Source: Isoetes taiwanensis (taxonomy: Eukaryota > Streptophyta > Lycopodiopsida > Isoetales > Isoetaceae). Taken from it: DNA of 64,000 nt. Each line of letters starts with the position of its first letter. The stretch's first letter is position 1. Location: positions 2,514,783 through 2,578,782 of the forward strand of contig JAJEKV010000032.1 of NCBI GenBank assembly GCA_021234155.1. The letters run 5' to 3'. The position numbers and the translations under genes are program-made. Under the pieces are notes generated by a model. It saw only the letters and a list, made by a program, of their open reading frames with translations, had not been told where the DNA came from and ran no database searches. This document shows, piece after piece, positions 44,501-55,245 of this stretch.

Positions 44501-44800
44501 GTTCCATTATACCTTGGACCTTGGGGCCATTTGGAGTGTTGACCCATTTCTAAACATTTTTTAATAATATAGCAGCCCCTAATTATGACGGTATAGATTT
44601 AGGGGACAATATATCTCTGAATGCAGTACACCCCACATTATTATGGGTAGGTTAAACTTTAATGATTGTATCTAGAGCGGGATGTTCATTTGGGAAGCAT
44701 ACGAAAGGCAAAGTCTTCTAAAAAAAAAACCTTTGTACTACCCTAAGAAATCTGAATACTTGAGACATTTGTGACGGCCTTCCTGCTCATTCTTTTCCAT
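41546..44800. other. Long AT-rich intergenic stretch
   Basis: No gene recognised over 3.2 kb. A 54-bp direct duplication lies at 43917-44024 (unit with nine Ts and GTTTAGATTTTTCTGG). Three short repeats of GAAATAGATTTTGAAG lie at about 43857-43890. A tRNA T-arm-like motif at about 42912-42930 (minus strand) lacks the rest of a tRNA. Confidence 0.45.
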
Positions 44801-44805
44801 CCTGT

Positions 44806-44997
44806 ATGAGCATGGGTCCAAAACGAGGACCTGGGCGTCCTCCTGGTTCAAGGAATTTACGAGGAAGAGGCACTTCTTACTCCAGCTGTGTTGTTCAAGA
44901 AGACGCTGTTCCTGAAAGTTCCAACTGCTCCATTGGATTCATAATTGAGGAAAACAGCTCCACCATCTTCCTGTGTTGTAAATTATGCAAATACTAA
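44806..44997 (+). CDS. Short ORF with an AT-hook motif
   Basis: A 63-residue frame beginning MSMGPKRGPGRPPGSRNLRG contains a textbook AT-hook (GRP core flanked by basic residues), the minor-groove binding motif of chromatin proteins. The rest (VVQEDAVPESSNCSIGFIIE) is unremarkable and ends CCKLCKY. It may be a first exon of an AT-hook gene whose remainder is lost, or a transposon fragment. No supporting exon was found downstream on this strand. Confidence 0.35.
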   Translation: MSMGPKRGPGRPPGSRNLRGRGTSYSSCVVQEDAVPESSNCSIGFIIEENSSTIFLCCKLCKY

Positions 44998-45141
44998 TGT
45001 TAGGAACTCTAAATTTACTGCATTGTAGAAAATTTCAAATTTACATATGGTTGCTTACTGCGGCAGGACTTTCTCAGATGATGTGTGGTACAACCCAGTT
45101 TTTGCACCCCATGATCAAGAGATAGTACCGGCTAGAATCAT

Positions 45142-46382
45142 CTACATAAGAATCTCCTCCAAGTATAGTATAGCACCGTTCTGATAGAATTCACAGTTAC
45201 TCAAGGTAGTGTAGCTGGTTAGGCTGCATTGGTTCTTGCCCATAACTGAATTAGAAGATGATTCATTGGTTGGAAACATCTTGCTGACTCCCACATAAAT
45301 ACCTCCTCCCAATCCAGCCTGTTAAAGTTTGTCAATACACAATTCAAATCAATACAGATAAAATTTTAGTTTAGCAAAAGGATTTATATAATATTGTTAT
45401 TTTGAAACATCCAACAGAAACCATAAAAAAGTCCCAACATGAAAAGCAAGTAAAGGTATTTATAACCTTGTTTTCCTGGAACATGCTATCTCTGATATAA
45501 GCAACAGCACCAGCTTCAACATAGATTGCACCACCTCCAATCTGTTGGGGATAAGAAATGTAAGCACAGGTTGAAAATAGGCAAAGATTAAAGAGAAGTG
45601 AGATTTGAGACAAGATTCTTACAATAGCGCTATTGTTGTAGAACTTTATTCCATGAACAGCAAGCTTGCCTCCAACATTCTCATTTATGTGCCGCATCCC
45701 GAGACCGTGATTGCAACTCCTTTTGCGCACTCCGCTTGCAAGTTCTAGGTTATTGCCAAATATGCACCAACTACAAAGATGTTGGCAAATTGCATCAATA
45801 TGAGAACCCTTCACGCGATGTCCCCATTATGGATTTCACCATGATATAGGAAAAGGTGCACCTTACATCAAGCAAATAAAAGATGATCGTGGAATCGAAC
45901 AATGCAAATATGGTTTGATGATTTCACAAAAATCGCGTCGCATTCAACCAAGCACCGAAAAGCCCGATGTGATCCGAGACATAGATTAGGTCAGGCTTTC
46001 CAAGAGCGCATCAACTATGCATAGCGATCAAGCATACTGTGGACTTCGCCAGCTTGGAGTAGGGGAATCTGGAGTGTAGGTACAATGCAAGAATTCACCC
46101 TTCACTGTCTTGTTATGATGCTCTGCAAAAAAAGCTCAAGAATTAGCTTCGTATACAAGACTTAATCGGAAAACCAATGCTTATTCAAACTTGACTCACT
46201 ATGATGAAGGGTGCCTGCTCTAGATCCAGAATCTGCAGCCTCCGCTGTGCCATTGTTCTTCAACAATTCACTAGTAATCTAACAGGAGCATTGCGATATC
46301 AGAGATTGCTCAACGGTTAGAAATTGAGTTAACAATTAAGAAATTCGCATACCACTCTAGAATCAAATGTTTGTTCTAGCAT
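45142..46382 (-). CDS. Right-handed beta-helix (pectin-lyase-like fold) protein, six-exon model
   Basis: Exons in transcription order: 46382-46353, 46278-46200, 46122-46038, 45770-45623, 45541-45467, 45318-45142. Every border is GT-AG and the phases fit (0, 1, 2, 0, 0), giving about 197 residues. The last three exons carry parallel beta-helix coils of the type seen in Chlamydia polymorphic membrane proteins and pectin-lyase folds: VHGIKFYNNSAI, GGGAIYVEAGAVAYIRDSMF, QENK, LGGGIYVGVSKMF, TLSNCEFYQNGAI. Such proteins are usually extracellular or wall-associated; the exact role is unknown. The first exon is only ten codons and has no signal peptide, so the true 5' end may lie further upstream. 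The final exon may be frameshifted, since VDDSSRYYLL continues in another frame past the stop. Confidence 0.6.
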
Positions 46383-47089
46383 CGTTGATTATGAAGTAAG
46401 GATGTCCACTCTCTTATTCTGTTTGGCCATATCTCAAAGTATGGATATCAAGCAACAGAGAGGATGACACTAGAATTGTTGTTTCTTTAAAAGCAAGAGC
46501 ACTTGGAAAAAGAGTAGACAAAATAGAATGAGAAAAGCTCATGAAACTGTGCTTCGCATAAACAGAGGAAGAAAAAAAACATGCTTCAACAAGAATCTAG
46601 TTACGCTCAGTTAAAGATATTCGTGCAAAGATATAACATATAAATGCCAGCCCTTTTTGTTTATTCTTCAGTGCTGTGCTTACACCTTTCCCCCTAGAGT
46701 CCAAAATTTTGAAGTTAATGGAAGCCTTCTAACAATTTCTGCCTGGAGACTGGCAAGACACTAGAGAGATGTTATATATCCATAAAAATTTCATAGACAT
46801 TTCCAGTGATTGTACAAACCATTTTCAAATTCATAGCCAATCAACGTTTAAAGAGTACAATGTATAATTTTGTGTCTAATGACGCTGTTGCACGTTCAAT
46901 CAGCCAGTAAAATTCTTCTAGACTTTGAATATCAGTCCTGGTTTTGCTGCCTTAGTACAAACAATAAAATCTAGTCAGATCATCAAAAAAATTCGCCACT
47001 TCACAAATTTGTATTTCTTCTCTGGCAAAGAATATAATATGGATGTTTAATGCTGATATTTTCCAACATTAAGATTGGGCAACAATGGG
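46383..47089. other. Spacer between the beta-helix gene and the NPP pseudogene
   Basis: AT-rich and without recognisable coding sequence. Upstream exons of the beta-helix gene could lie here but none could be joined. Confidence 0.4.
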
Positions 47090-47876
47090 TCCTCTGCTCT
47101 ATTCCATTCAATAACCGACCAATCATTGCATCAATCCTCACAGTTGCATCAGTAATCTATGGATCATCTGCACCACCTTATATCCTTGTTCATCTGGATC
47201 TTCAAAATAGAGAGAAATGAAGCTTGGTCTTTCTTCTGATGGCAAATCTAAGTACCCTAAAACAGTATCTACTCTCTCTTCAAAGGGAGTAGATTTATTA
47301 TAATGCTGACAAAATTTAGGAGGGCAAGATCAAGGCCCTTTCTTCACTTCTGACCCAGGCCAGAAATATGTGATGCATGGAGCACATTTTTAACTACCGT
47401 TTCCCATATGGGCTCTCCCAACCACCATTTTGGATCTAAATTCCCCATGTTGAAAGAGTCATTGCTACCAGGATCAGGGTCTGGAAATGAATTGGCAATT
47501 ATACCATGCATGCAGGATATAAACCTATTGCAATGGAGTAATGGTTTGCAAAAGTGGTAGTAGGAAACACTGAAATCATACCTGGTTCTGCTTCAGTTCC
47601 ATTCAGGCGCAATCGATCTATATTGGAACGCCCACTTTCCACTGGTAACCCCACCGGAATGCATCAGAAGACACCAATATGACCAAAGGCTTATCCAGCA
47701 ACTTCAAAGGCCCGGGCGAACTCGGCAGATTCGGGAACAGGTAGATCGGGTTGAAAATAAAGGAGAAAGAAAGAAATGGCACCTACGAGCAAAGGCTTCG
47801 AATAGAGAGACCAAAAATTGGGGTTAGGATGCGAGGCACCTGCTGGGAGGAGAGCTTCCGTCGGATCTGAAGACAA
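47090..47876 (-). pseudogene. Nucleotide pyrophosphatase/phosphodiesterase (NPP) pseudogene, 5' part
   Basis: From the ATG at 47876 the frame reads MSSDPTEALLPAG and a membrane anchor (PLLVGAISFFLLYFQP). After a frameshift near 47705 it continues LLDKPLVILVSSDAFRWGYQ. Across further shifts it gives NIDRLRLNGTEAEPGMIS, the catalytic-threonine region VFPTTTFANHYSIAIGLYP, then HGIIANSFPDPDPGSND, LDPKWWLGEPIWETV, YFWPGSEVKKGP, RVDTVLGYLDLPSEERPSF, LYFEDPDEQG and ITDATVRIDAMIGRLLNGIE. This is the N-terminal half of a plant NPP, a type II membrane or secreted enzyme that hydrolyses nucleotide pyrophosphate bonds. At least four frameshifts and a stop near 47338 break it, and the C-terminal half with the remaining metal ligands is absent. 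No introns are visible. Confidence 0.8.
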
Positions 47877-49386
47877 GGTGCGCCATAGCCACGCCTGCGA
47901 AGGAATGGGCTGGATGACCGAGCACTTACAGGCACTAGCCAGTTTTTAGCAGTCACCAGTATATGCTAGGCATATGCCGGCATATACCTGGATATGCCCA
48001 CATACCCACATAAACGAGGGTTTGCCCCCTAGGGGCAACCCAAAAAGAAACAACTAACGAAAATGCAGGGTTGAGGAACAAACTGCAGAGAATAACCATT
48101 TGATCATCAACTCATATATAATTTATATTGGCAAGATTCGATTGCTTAGATTCCATCACCAAGGCATTAATCTTGGCCGTTCATCACTTTGCAATCAGAT
48201 CCTTACCATCCATTTTTTTTTAGCAAAACATTGCCTTACACTGCCACCTTCCACCGACATACTCTGGGGCATGGCACAGACTGAAGCAAGGGCAAGTCAA
48301 TGCTCATGGCATTTAGGCATCCCGGTCTAGAAACGGTAAGAAGAAAAAAACTCCTAGAAAAGACACGGATTTGTGTTTTCGCAAGAAGCATTGTGAAACG
48401 ATTTAACTTCGGCACTCATCATCTTGCCGTTACCATTAATTTGATGACAAGGCGCTGATTTGCATTGCCTTGACTTGCTTGGGCTGCATTGCAATGTTCT
48501 ACACGAGCCTGACAGACCGAAACAATGGAAGGCCGATGCTCAGTGCATTTGGGAATAAGAAAAGTACCTTAGATAAAACACAAATTTTTTTCCGCCTTCT
48601 AATTCCTTCTCTAGGCAAAAACAAATTTCGACGAGGCAGGCAGTAGCTGCAGCTTGGAGCAGAGGAAATGCTGTATTTATTTTTAAAGCCCTTCTACATG
48701 TATATCTGTGTGCAGAATGCTTGGGACTACCGGATTAAGGGCATCCAACAAAATTTGGCCCTAATGTGTCGATGTCTGCCCTTCAAGATATCTGCATGAT
48801 AGCATCCGAATCAAAAATCATTTTCTCGGCTGTGGTTGTGGCTATGGCTGCGGCTAGGTATGTTTCTTTGCCTGAGTGCGGATGCAATTTATTTATGGTT
48901 GGACCAAAGTTCATCTTATTTGAGCCAAGAATGCACTGCATATCAGATCAACAAAGCAGTTGTTTCAGATTTCTTAAATAATGCATGCTTTTTTAGATGC
49001 TTTAAATCACGATAATCAGGTAGAGCAGCCCCAAGAATGGGTTCAAAATATTTACTGAAATTGCTAGGTTGTTTTAGCTTTTTTGAAAGAAGAATCAAAG
49101 TGCTATATTTTCAGCATGTCTTTATTTTTGAAGGAGTGTAAAATATTTGAATTCAAAAGTGCCCAAGATAGCGTAATCACAATCTGCTCCTGATTCATCC
49201 TTCCTATATAATTGTATTGCCTTTTTTGCTCTTTTTGTTTTTCTTCCTTACTTATTACATGGAAGTGACACGTATGCAGATTTCAATATTCTGCAATGGT
49301 TGAAAACTGAAGCGATCTAATTTTCTGGGTTTTCTGTTTAAATGTTCTTCTTTACTTATTACATGGAAGCAACACGTGTGCTGAAT
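47877..49386. other. Spacer, no gene recognised
   Basis: Contains palindromic GGCATATGCC-type sequence near 47965-48000 and a hairpin GGG(T)TTGCCCC-CTA-GGGGCAACCC at 48018-48041. A 71-residue frame at 48766-48981 has a hydrophobic segment but no other support. Confidence 0.45.
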
Positions 49387-49740
49387 GTCATAAATGAAAA
49401 AGGCACATGTCATGATAATTCACACTATCTCGAACAACGAAAAATGCACATGTGGATTTTGCACACTCATCATTATTGCACATAATCATTCAAAATCGAT
49501 CTCATAAATGAAAAAAGAACATGTTATGATATTTCACACTATCTCGAACAACGAAAAAGGCACATATCAATTTTTGCACACTCATCATCATTGCACATAA
49601 TCATTCAAAATCGATGTCATAAATGAAAAAGGCACATGTCATGATAATTCACACTATCTCGAACGACGAAAAAGACACATGTGAATTTTGCATACCCATC
49701 ACTCAAAATCGATGTTATAAATGAAAAATGCACATGTCAT
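49387..49740. repeat. ~114-bp tandem repeat, about three copies
   Basis: CATAAATGAAAAA recurs at 49389, 49503 and 49618, with a shortened unit from 49716. Each unit contains CACTATCTCGAACAACGAAA and TTGCACATAATCATTCAAAA. Copies are about 90 percent alike by eye. Confidence 0.88.
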
Positions 49741-50357
49741 GATTATATTAACAGTTTACTGAGCTTACCATGATGAGGCCCATATAGTCAAAGTTGGAAT
49801 GCAATTCTCAAACATGGAATTCCCTTGGATAATTGGCAATTGGAGTCATCCGGTCTCACCAGCAATCATTAGATACAGTCTTGTGGTTCCAATTCAAGGC
49901 TAGATCCTATCAGATTAATACTCAAACTTTTAGCTAACCACCCAAAGATACATACATAGATAGGATGATACCAAAACCACAGGTTGGACTTGACTTGGGA
50001 GCCGTGTATAGATCAATGGCTGCCGAACTAGGAACATGTATTAATGAGTCCTTCGGCCAAGGATTCTAACTACTCTAGGGAAGTACTTTCATATACATGA
50101 AAGATGAGCAACACATCCTAGCTAGCATTCATTCCAAACCTCAAAGACTCAACTAGCTACGCATTCACCATCCATACCTGAAGACACACGAGGTTCCAAG
50201 TGACAACGAGCTATGGGGTAATTGGGAGCTTAGGTATGAGTAGCAGTCGAGCCAAAGTGCTAGGTGACATTAGTAAAGGGATATATAGACAAGGTATGGC
50301 TGATAACCGAACCTTGAAAAAGTAAGCTAATTTAGGAAGAGCGCAAACTATGAGCGG
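49741..50357. other. Spacer, no gene recognised
   Basis: Unique-looking sequence without open frames of note or repeats. Confidence 0.4.
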
Positions 50358-51535
50358 CTAGGGTTAGGGCGGCCGCCATGGCCGTCCCTGTTACTTGCAG
50401 AGCAGAATGTGCCCATGTGGTTTTGCTTCCTGTGGCTTGGCAGATACAGTATCGGTCAGGCTCTTGCTTCCATTCTGTGTAAAAGAATGGAGTTTCTTAG
50501 ACAGGTTCCTCTTCTGGAGGAGTAGATCAGAAGTACTTGAAGGTGTTAGCAACAGGAACTTGAATGAAGACGATGTTGGCTATAAACTATCTGATTTGGA
50601 AGGATATTATATGAGGTCATCTGTATCACAATGGGGATATGAGCATCGAGGGTTAGGGCGACCCCAAGCAGTTGCACAACAGAATATTAGCAGCTACAAA
50701 CTAGTTTCCTGTGGCCTGATTGATGCAGCCACAGTGCAACTGTTGTTTCTATTTTGTATGAAACAATGGAGCTCCTTTGAAAGGTTTCTTTGGAGACCGT
50801 GCAAAACAGGGTATGTGCATCAATGAATTCCTCTCAAGTGGCCTGGCTGATGCAGCCTTCAATCCTTGGGGTAAATGGATAACATGGAGCAGGCTTTACG
50901 TCAAGATGTCTGTTTATATCCTACCTGGTTTTGGGATGAAGATTGTGGAGCCTGCCATACATGATAAACAGAATATTAAAGCAATGGTCTATTTGGTGGG
51001 AACCTTATTGCTTATAAGCGGTCAGTATTTTGCTTTTTGCACCTGCAGTTACTTTTGTTTGTTCCCATTCTATAGTTTCTGTAAACAGTTGAAATATATT
51101 CTAAAATTAATGGCTGGTCCTAATGCAATTTGGCGGAGCACTGTCCTTTGGCATTTTGAAAATAGATATTTGCTTGTTGCTCGAACTGGGCCAGACCATA
51201 TGGAAAGGCTGGGAAAGGTTGGGCAAATGGGCAGTCTTCTAGCTTCTTTGTCACAGGTCAACCGATTAATGACAGCTCTAAGAAGTGGTGGTATTGGATC
51301 TGTAGGCGGACAGTTCAGGAATTTAGACTGGATAGGCTTCAGTGTTGGATTGTATCAGACTTGTGGATATATGTTCGAACATGGATCACCTCTCTTGGTA
51401 TTTGGTTCAATAGTAACAAGGGAATACAACTCCCCGTGTAATGGCTTTGAGCCCAGTGTTAGCTTATTTGTCTTATGGGTTTGTTTGGTTGAATATCAGT
51501 CCATTGTCCAGTTGAGGCTGGTTGCACTGTTTTGA
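50358..51535 (+). CDS. Unrecognised repeat-built ORFs (50395-50826 and 50777-51535)
   Basis: The first frame (143 residues) contains two versions of one unit: SCGLADTVSVRLLLPFCVKE with WSFLDRFLFW, then SCGLIDAATVQLLFLFCMKQ with WSSFERFLWR. A third, partial version opens the second frame (SSGLADAAFNPWGKW). At DNA level the units begin near 50358, 50649 and 50803, each with GGGTTAGGGCG or GCARAACAG landmarks. The second frame (252 residues) is open and mixed hydrophobic; its middle reads YLLVARTGPDHMERLGKVGQ and MTALRSGGIGSVGGQFRNLD. No family recognised. The overlapping frames suggest either one frameshifted gene or non-coding repeated sequence. Evidence for translation is weak. Confidence 0.3.
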
Positions 51536-52039
51536 GCTTAATAGTTGCTCTACATGTGCTAGGCTGTTATTGTACTTTCTTTCTCAAATCTCTCATGAAC
51601 TACATAATATATAACATTACATGTGTTTATGTTGTTGTCTTAAGATGGGGAAACTTTAGTGGGGAAAATGGAATTGTATGGGAATTCTTGTTGGGGAAAA
51701 TGCTCTACTGGAAGTGCTATTATAACTTGGGTCCAACCATGATAACCTCTGCATCCTCCTATAAGTGCAGGGTCCCAAATGGGGTGTGTGGACATAGCTA
51801 TGGGATTGGGGGGCAGGCATGGAAGTTGGAGAGGGGGATAAGCTCTGGTCTAACTAGTAACGGAAATGAGGATTCAATCATTACAACTTTTGCATCCTCT
51901 TATAAGAACATGGTCTCAATTGGGGGTGTAGGGTCTCAATGGGGGTGTGTGGGTATGGACAAAGCTGTGAGGTGGGAGGACGTGTTCTTGCCTAGTTCTA
52001 CTTAAAAGTAGGTTCTTTCCTAAACATGTTTTCATTTCA

Positions 52040-53780
52040 GATGCATTGAAAGAGAAACTGAACAAGCACAGAGAACAACATTCTTTGGAAAGGAGAAAAT
52101 TGACAAAACATAGGAAGAAAGCACTGAACAACCACTCAACTACATATCGGTTGTTATTGATGGAATGGACCAGAAGAAGACCACCCTACCACATTTTGTC
52201 AATGTGCCTAAGGATGCTGCTGAAGAAGATTTCATACACCTACATGTTGTTGGTGCTATGGTATTTAATGGAAAACTATCTTGCAAGGCATTTTTGAATT
52301 ATCCAAACATTCATGCTGATCCAAATCTCACTATCACAATATTGAATAAGCTTCTTTCCAATCTAGAACATATACCACCGGTTCTATATCTTCAGCCTAG
52401 ACAACACGACAAGGGAAAATAAGAATCAGCGTTGTTTGCTTATTGTGTTATGTTAGTAGAGAAACAAATCTTCAAAAGGTGAAGATTGGTTTCCTCGCTT
52501 GTTGGTCATACACACGATCAAATTGATCGATGTTCAAGAGGTTCTCTAAACGCCTTGCTCGAAAAAAAAGCTCTCCTACCTACCAAAGAATGATTGAGGT
52601 TATCCAAGATTTCTACAATCCCTCGCCCGTGACATCGAAGTTATTGGAAGAAATTTATGATTTCAAGGAATGGATTTTTCTGAGAGATCAACCGGGTCAC
52701 CGTGGTTATTGAGCCTTTGAGAAACATTACATTTCAAAGATCGATCGTAATTTCACTTGTAGATGGCAAGGCCATCTTACAAGGAAAGAAATATGCCACA
52801 TCCTTGCAAAGGGCGCAGCCAACAAGTGTATTCAATTCATTCGCACCATCCCCAATACTAGTTCCATGCTCTCTCGCAGAGCAAATGCCTCTAAAAAGCT
52901 TGAAAGAAATCACAAAGAGTAAAAAGGAGGGAAGAGCATTTGACTCAAAACAAATCATTGGATTATATTGAGACAAGTATTCAACCGCGGTTTCTAACCA
53001 CTTTGGGGAGGCAGATGCTTTATGGTGGCCTCAATTTTTTTCTAAGAACGTGACATGTTGCAAGCTTCATTACAAGGTCGAAGAACGCTACATTCAATCG
53101 GGCCATCTAGGCAAACTCTCCCCGCAAGTTGAGAATCAAGAGGAACATGTAGAGATATTGGCTAGCTCGATGAAGATGACAGAGTCATGTACACCGCCCC
53201 CAGACGCACGACACAACAAGTTGCTCGAAAGTATCCGGTTCGCCTTAGAGATTCGAAAGGAATGCTCATAGCTGTCCCAACCGATAATGATGAATTTGGG
53301 AAGCCATTCGCTAGCTAAAGTACCGGAGGTAACAAGAGAGGATGGAATTCCCACTCAATTAAAAGTGCATTGATGAGAACTAATGTCGCCAATGCTTTCA
53401 AAGTGGGATTTATACTTTGGAGATGGTAAAATAGAGTGGGAAAGAGAGCAAAGTCCAAAGCAAACACCGCCGCCATAGATCTAGTCAAGTAAAGGTTCTT
53501 GCATATGACTTTGTTCTCGACCGCCGCTAATAAGTTACGTATGGTCACTCAAACTTTAATAAGGTCGGCATGTGGATTAGACAAACAACCTAGAAAGGTG
53601 GCAAAAAAAGATGATGATGAAGACTCACTTGTAGACAGTGAGGAAGAACATCGTTCGAGTACATCCAGTTTTGAGAGTGAAGCTGAGGATGAAGGCTCAA
53701 GTGATCGGGGATTAAATGAGTCGGAGGATGAGATGCATCCTGATCTTGCTGCAAAATGTAAGTTTGTTCGATGACTTGAA
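52040..53780 (+). pseudogene. Transposase-like gene of the LDNTxRENKN/VGHTHDQID family (probably DUF7869), decayed
   Basis: Readable in several frames: LKEKLNKHREQHSLERRK (52040-), SVVIDGMDQKKTTLPHF (52145-), FIHLHVVGAMVFNGKLS, DPNLTITILNKLLSNLEHIP, then LDNTTRENKN (52395-) and LFAYCVMLVEKQIF, VGHTHDQID (52503-), MFKRFSKRLARKK and SKLLEEIYDFKEWIF. Further remnants follow to about 53270, and a Lys/Glu/Ser-rich acidic tail lies at 53580-53770. The spaced acidic motifs and the multi-copy nature of this family in algae, mosses and animals suggest a DDE-type transposase or a derivative; the family name is from memory. Frameshifts and stops throughout make it a pseudogene. Confidence 0.6.
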
Positions 53781-54180
53781 CATGTAAAGAACATAAAGTG
53801 CAGGTGATGAGTGTTTGTCAAAATGTCCTATATTTTTGGCAATTTTGTTCAATTTTCACAACCTTGAATATATCACTTCTTTGTCCCTCTACTACCCTTG
53901 CTATTTTTTTTATTGCCCCTTTTTTGCTACACTTTATATAAGTAACTATTTTTTGTTCTAAATTAGGAGGATGAAAATTGCTATTTAAAATTTTTGCATG
54001 GAAGTTATGTTCAATCAACCCCTCAAAAAAGGTACCTAAATTACCTAAATTGTCACACCTGTCACAAAAAAATCTTAAAAATGGACTTTTTTAAGGGAAA
54101 TTTAGGGAATCTTTCAAAGATTCCTTTTGAAGTGCGTTTGCAGCAAATAAGTGCGTTTCATTTTAAACTTTGTTGTTTAT
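53781..54180. other. AT-rich spacer
   Basis: No gene recognised. Short T-rich and A-rich runs only. Confidence 0.4.
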
Positions 54181-54485
54181 GACCTGTCCGACACCTATCA
54201 GGATGTTGGATGGAGGATCTTTGTCTTCAGCGGGGTTTTTCTCCTAAGTTCTTGTTGCTTGGAATTGGCCGCTAACTCCATATAGTATCTAAGCCTGGAT
54301 GAAGATGGTTTTTTCTATAGTAATCCAGGGGTAGGGAAGATTGGAGGGATAGTTTTTAGTACATACTTACGAGTTATATCCGCTTTGTGATAATTCTTCC
54401 ATCAATCCCATTTGGGGATATCCTATGTAAATTTTTATATATTAATACATACTCTTACCCTCAAAAAAAAAAAAAAAAAAAAAAA
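54181..54485 (+). mobile_element. Retroposon 3' end with a 23-base poly-A tail
   Basis: A long A-tail at about 54463-54485, preceded by TTTTTATATATTAATACATACTC-type sequence much like the 3' end of the LINE at 4590-4640. The 280 bases upstream resemble the non-coding 3' end of such a LINE. No target-site duplication could be found, so the left border is approximate. Confidence 0.5.
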
Positions 54486-54990
54486 TTGAACCTTATATAG
54501 AAATTAATTGGCTGATACAGGTTCCGTGTGACATTAAGAGTGTTACAAAATGCAGAAGACCATGCATGGATCATAAGCTAAATCAAGATGAGAGAAAATA
54601 TCATGACAAGATAAAGGTCGTACTATATATTGCTTAAATGATCATCCAGACAATAGATCTAATATACAAAAGATGGTGCAATGGCTAGTTAGATTTCTGA
54701 CGTTGTCTACCAGAATTTATATCTCATGAAAGAAATGCATCTTTACTTTACATTTTGAGAAAACTTACATTCATAGTCTTAATTGCCACCTCCTGAGCAC
54801 TCAAAAGCAACATATTGATTCTAATAGGCATTTCTCATCCAAGTCTAAGCTTTTTTGGTTCTCCCTAGGATTGGTAGCTTGGCGAATTTCCCCACAATTG
54901 ACAACCTAAAAATTTAAAGTTTTTTTAACCCTTATCTCTTGAAGCAAGAACTCTTGAGCCCTAAATTCCAAGTTCCGTTAGAAAAACAAA
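54486..54990. other. AT-rich spacer
   Basis: No gene, RNA or repeat recognised. Confidence 0.4.
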
Positions 54991-55245
54991 CAACTATAAA
55001 AGGAGGCGAAAAGGGAAAAATGGAAGGGAAAAAGGGCACGAGGAAACGGGAGAGGAAAATAGAAAAGAGGAAGAGGGGAAGGGCACGTGAAAAATTTGAA
55101 GAGGAAGAGGGCGAGGAAAAGAAAAAGAAAAAGAAAGGGAAAAGGAGCATGGAAAAGGGGAAAGGAAAAAGAAAAAGAAAAAGAAAAAGGGGGATAGGGA
55201 AATAGGAAAAGGGGAAGAGAGTGGGAAAGGAGAAAAGAGAGTGGG
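54991..55245. repeat. Polypurine (A/G) low-complexity tract, ~250 bp
   Basis: Almost pure A/G on the plus strand (AAAAGGAGGCGAAAAGGGAA, GAAAAAGAAAAAGAAAAAGG), with rare C or T. It produces a Lys/Glu/Gly/Arg-rich frame at 54939-55205 and Phe/Ser/Pro/Leu-rich frames on the other strand, all artefacts. Tracts of this kind can form triplex DNA. Confidence 0.92.

Noticed and set aside
47570-47582. GTATGATTTCAG near 47570-47582 (minus) as an intron in the NPP copy
   Set aside because: Reading straight through gives the conserved EAEPGMIS-VFPTTTF continuation, so the bases are coding.
54939-55205. Lys/Arg/Glu-rich 88-residue frame
   Set aside because: Entirely a translation of the polypurine low-complexity tract.
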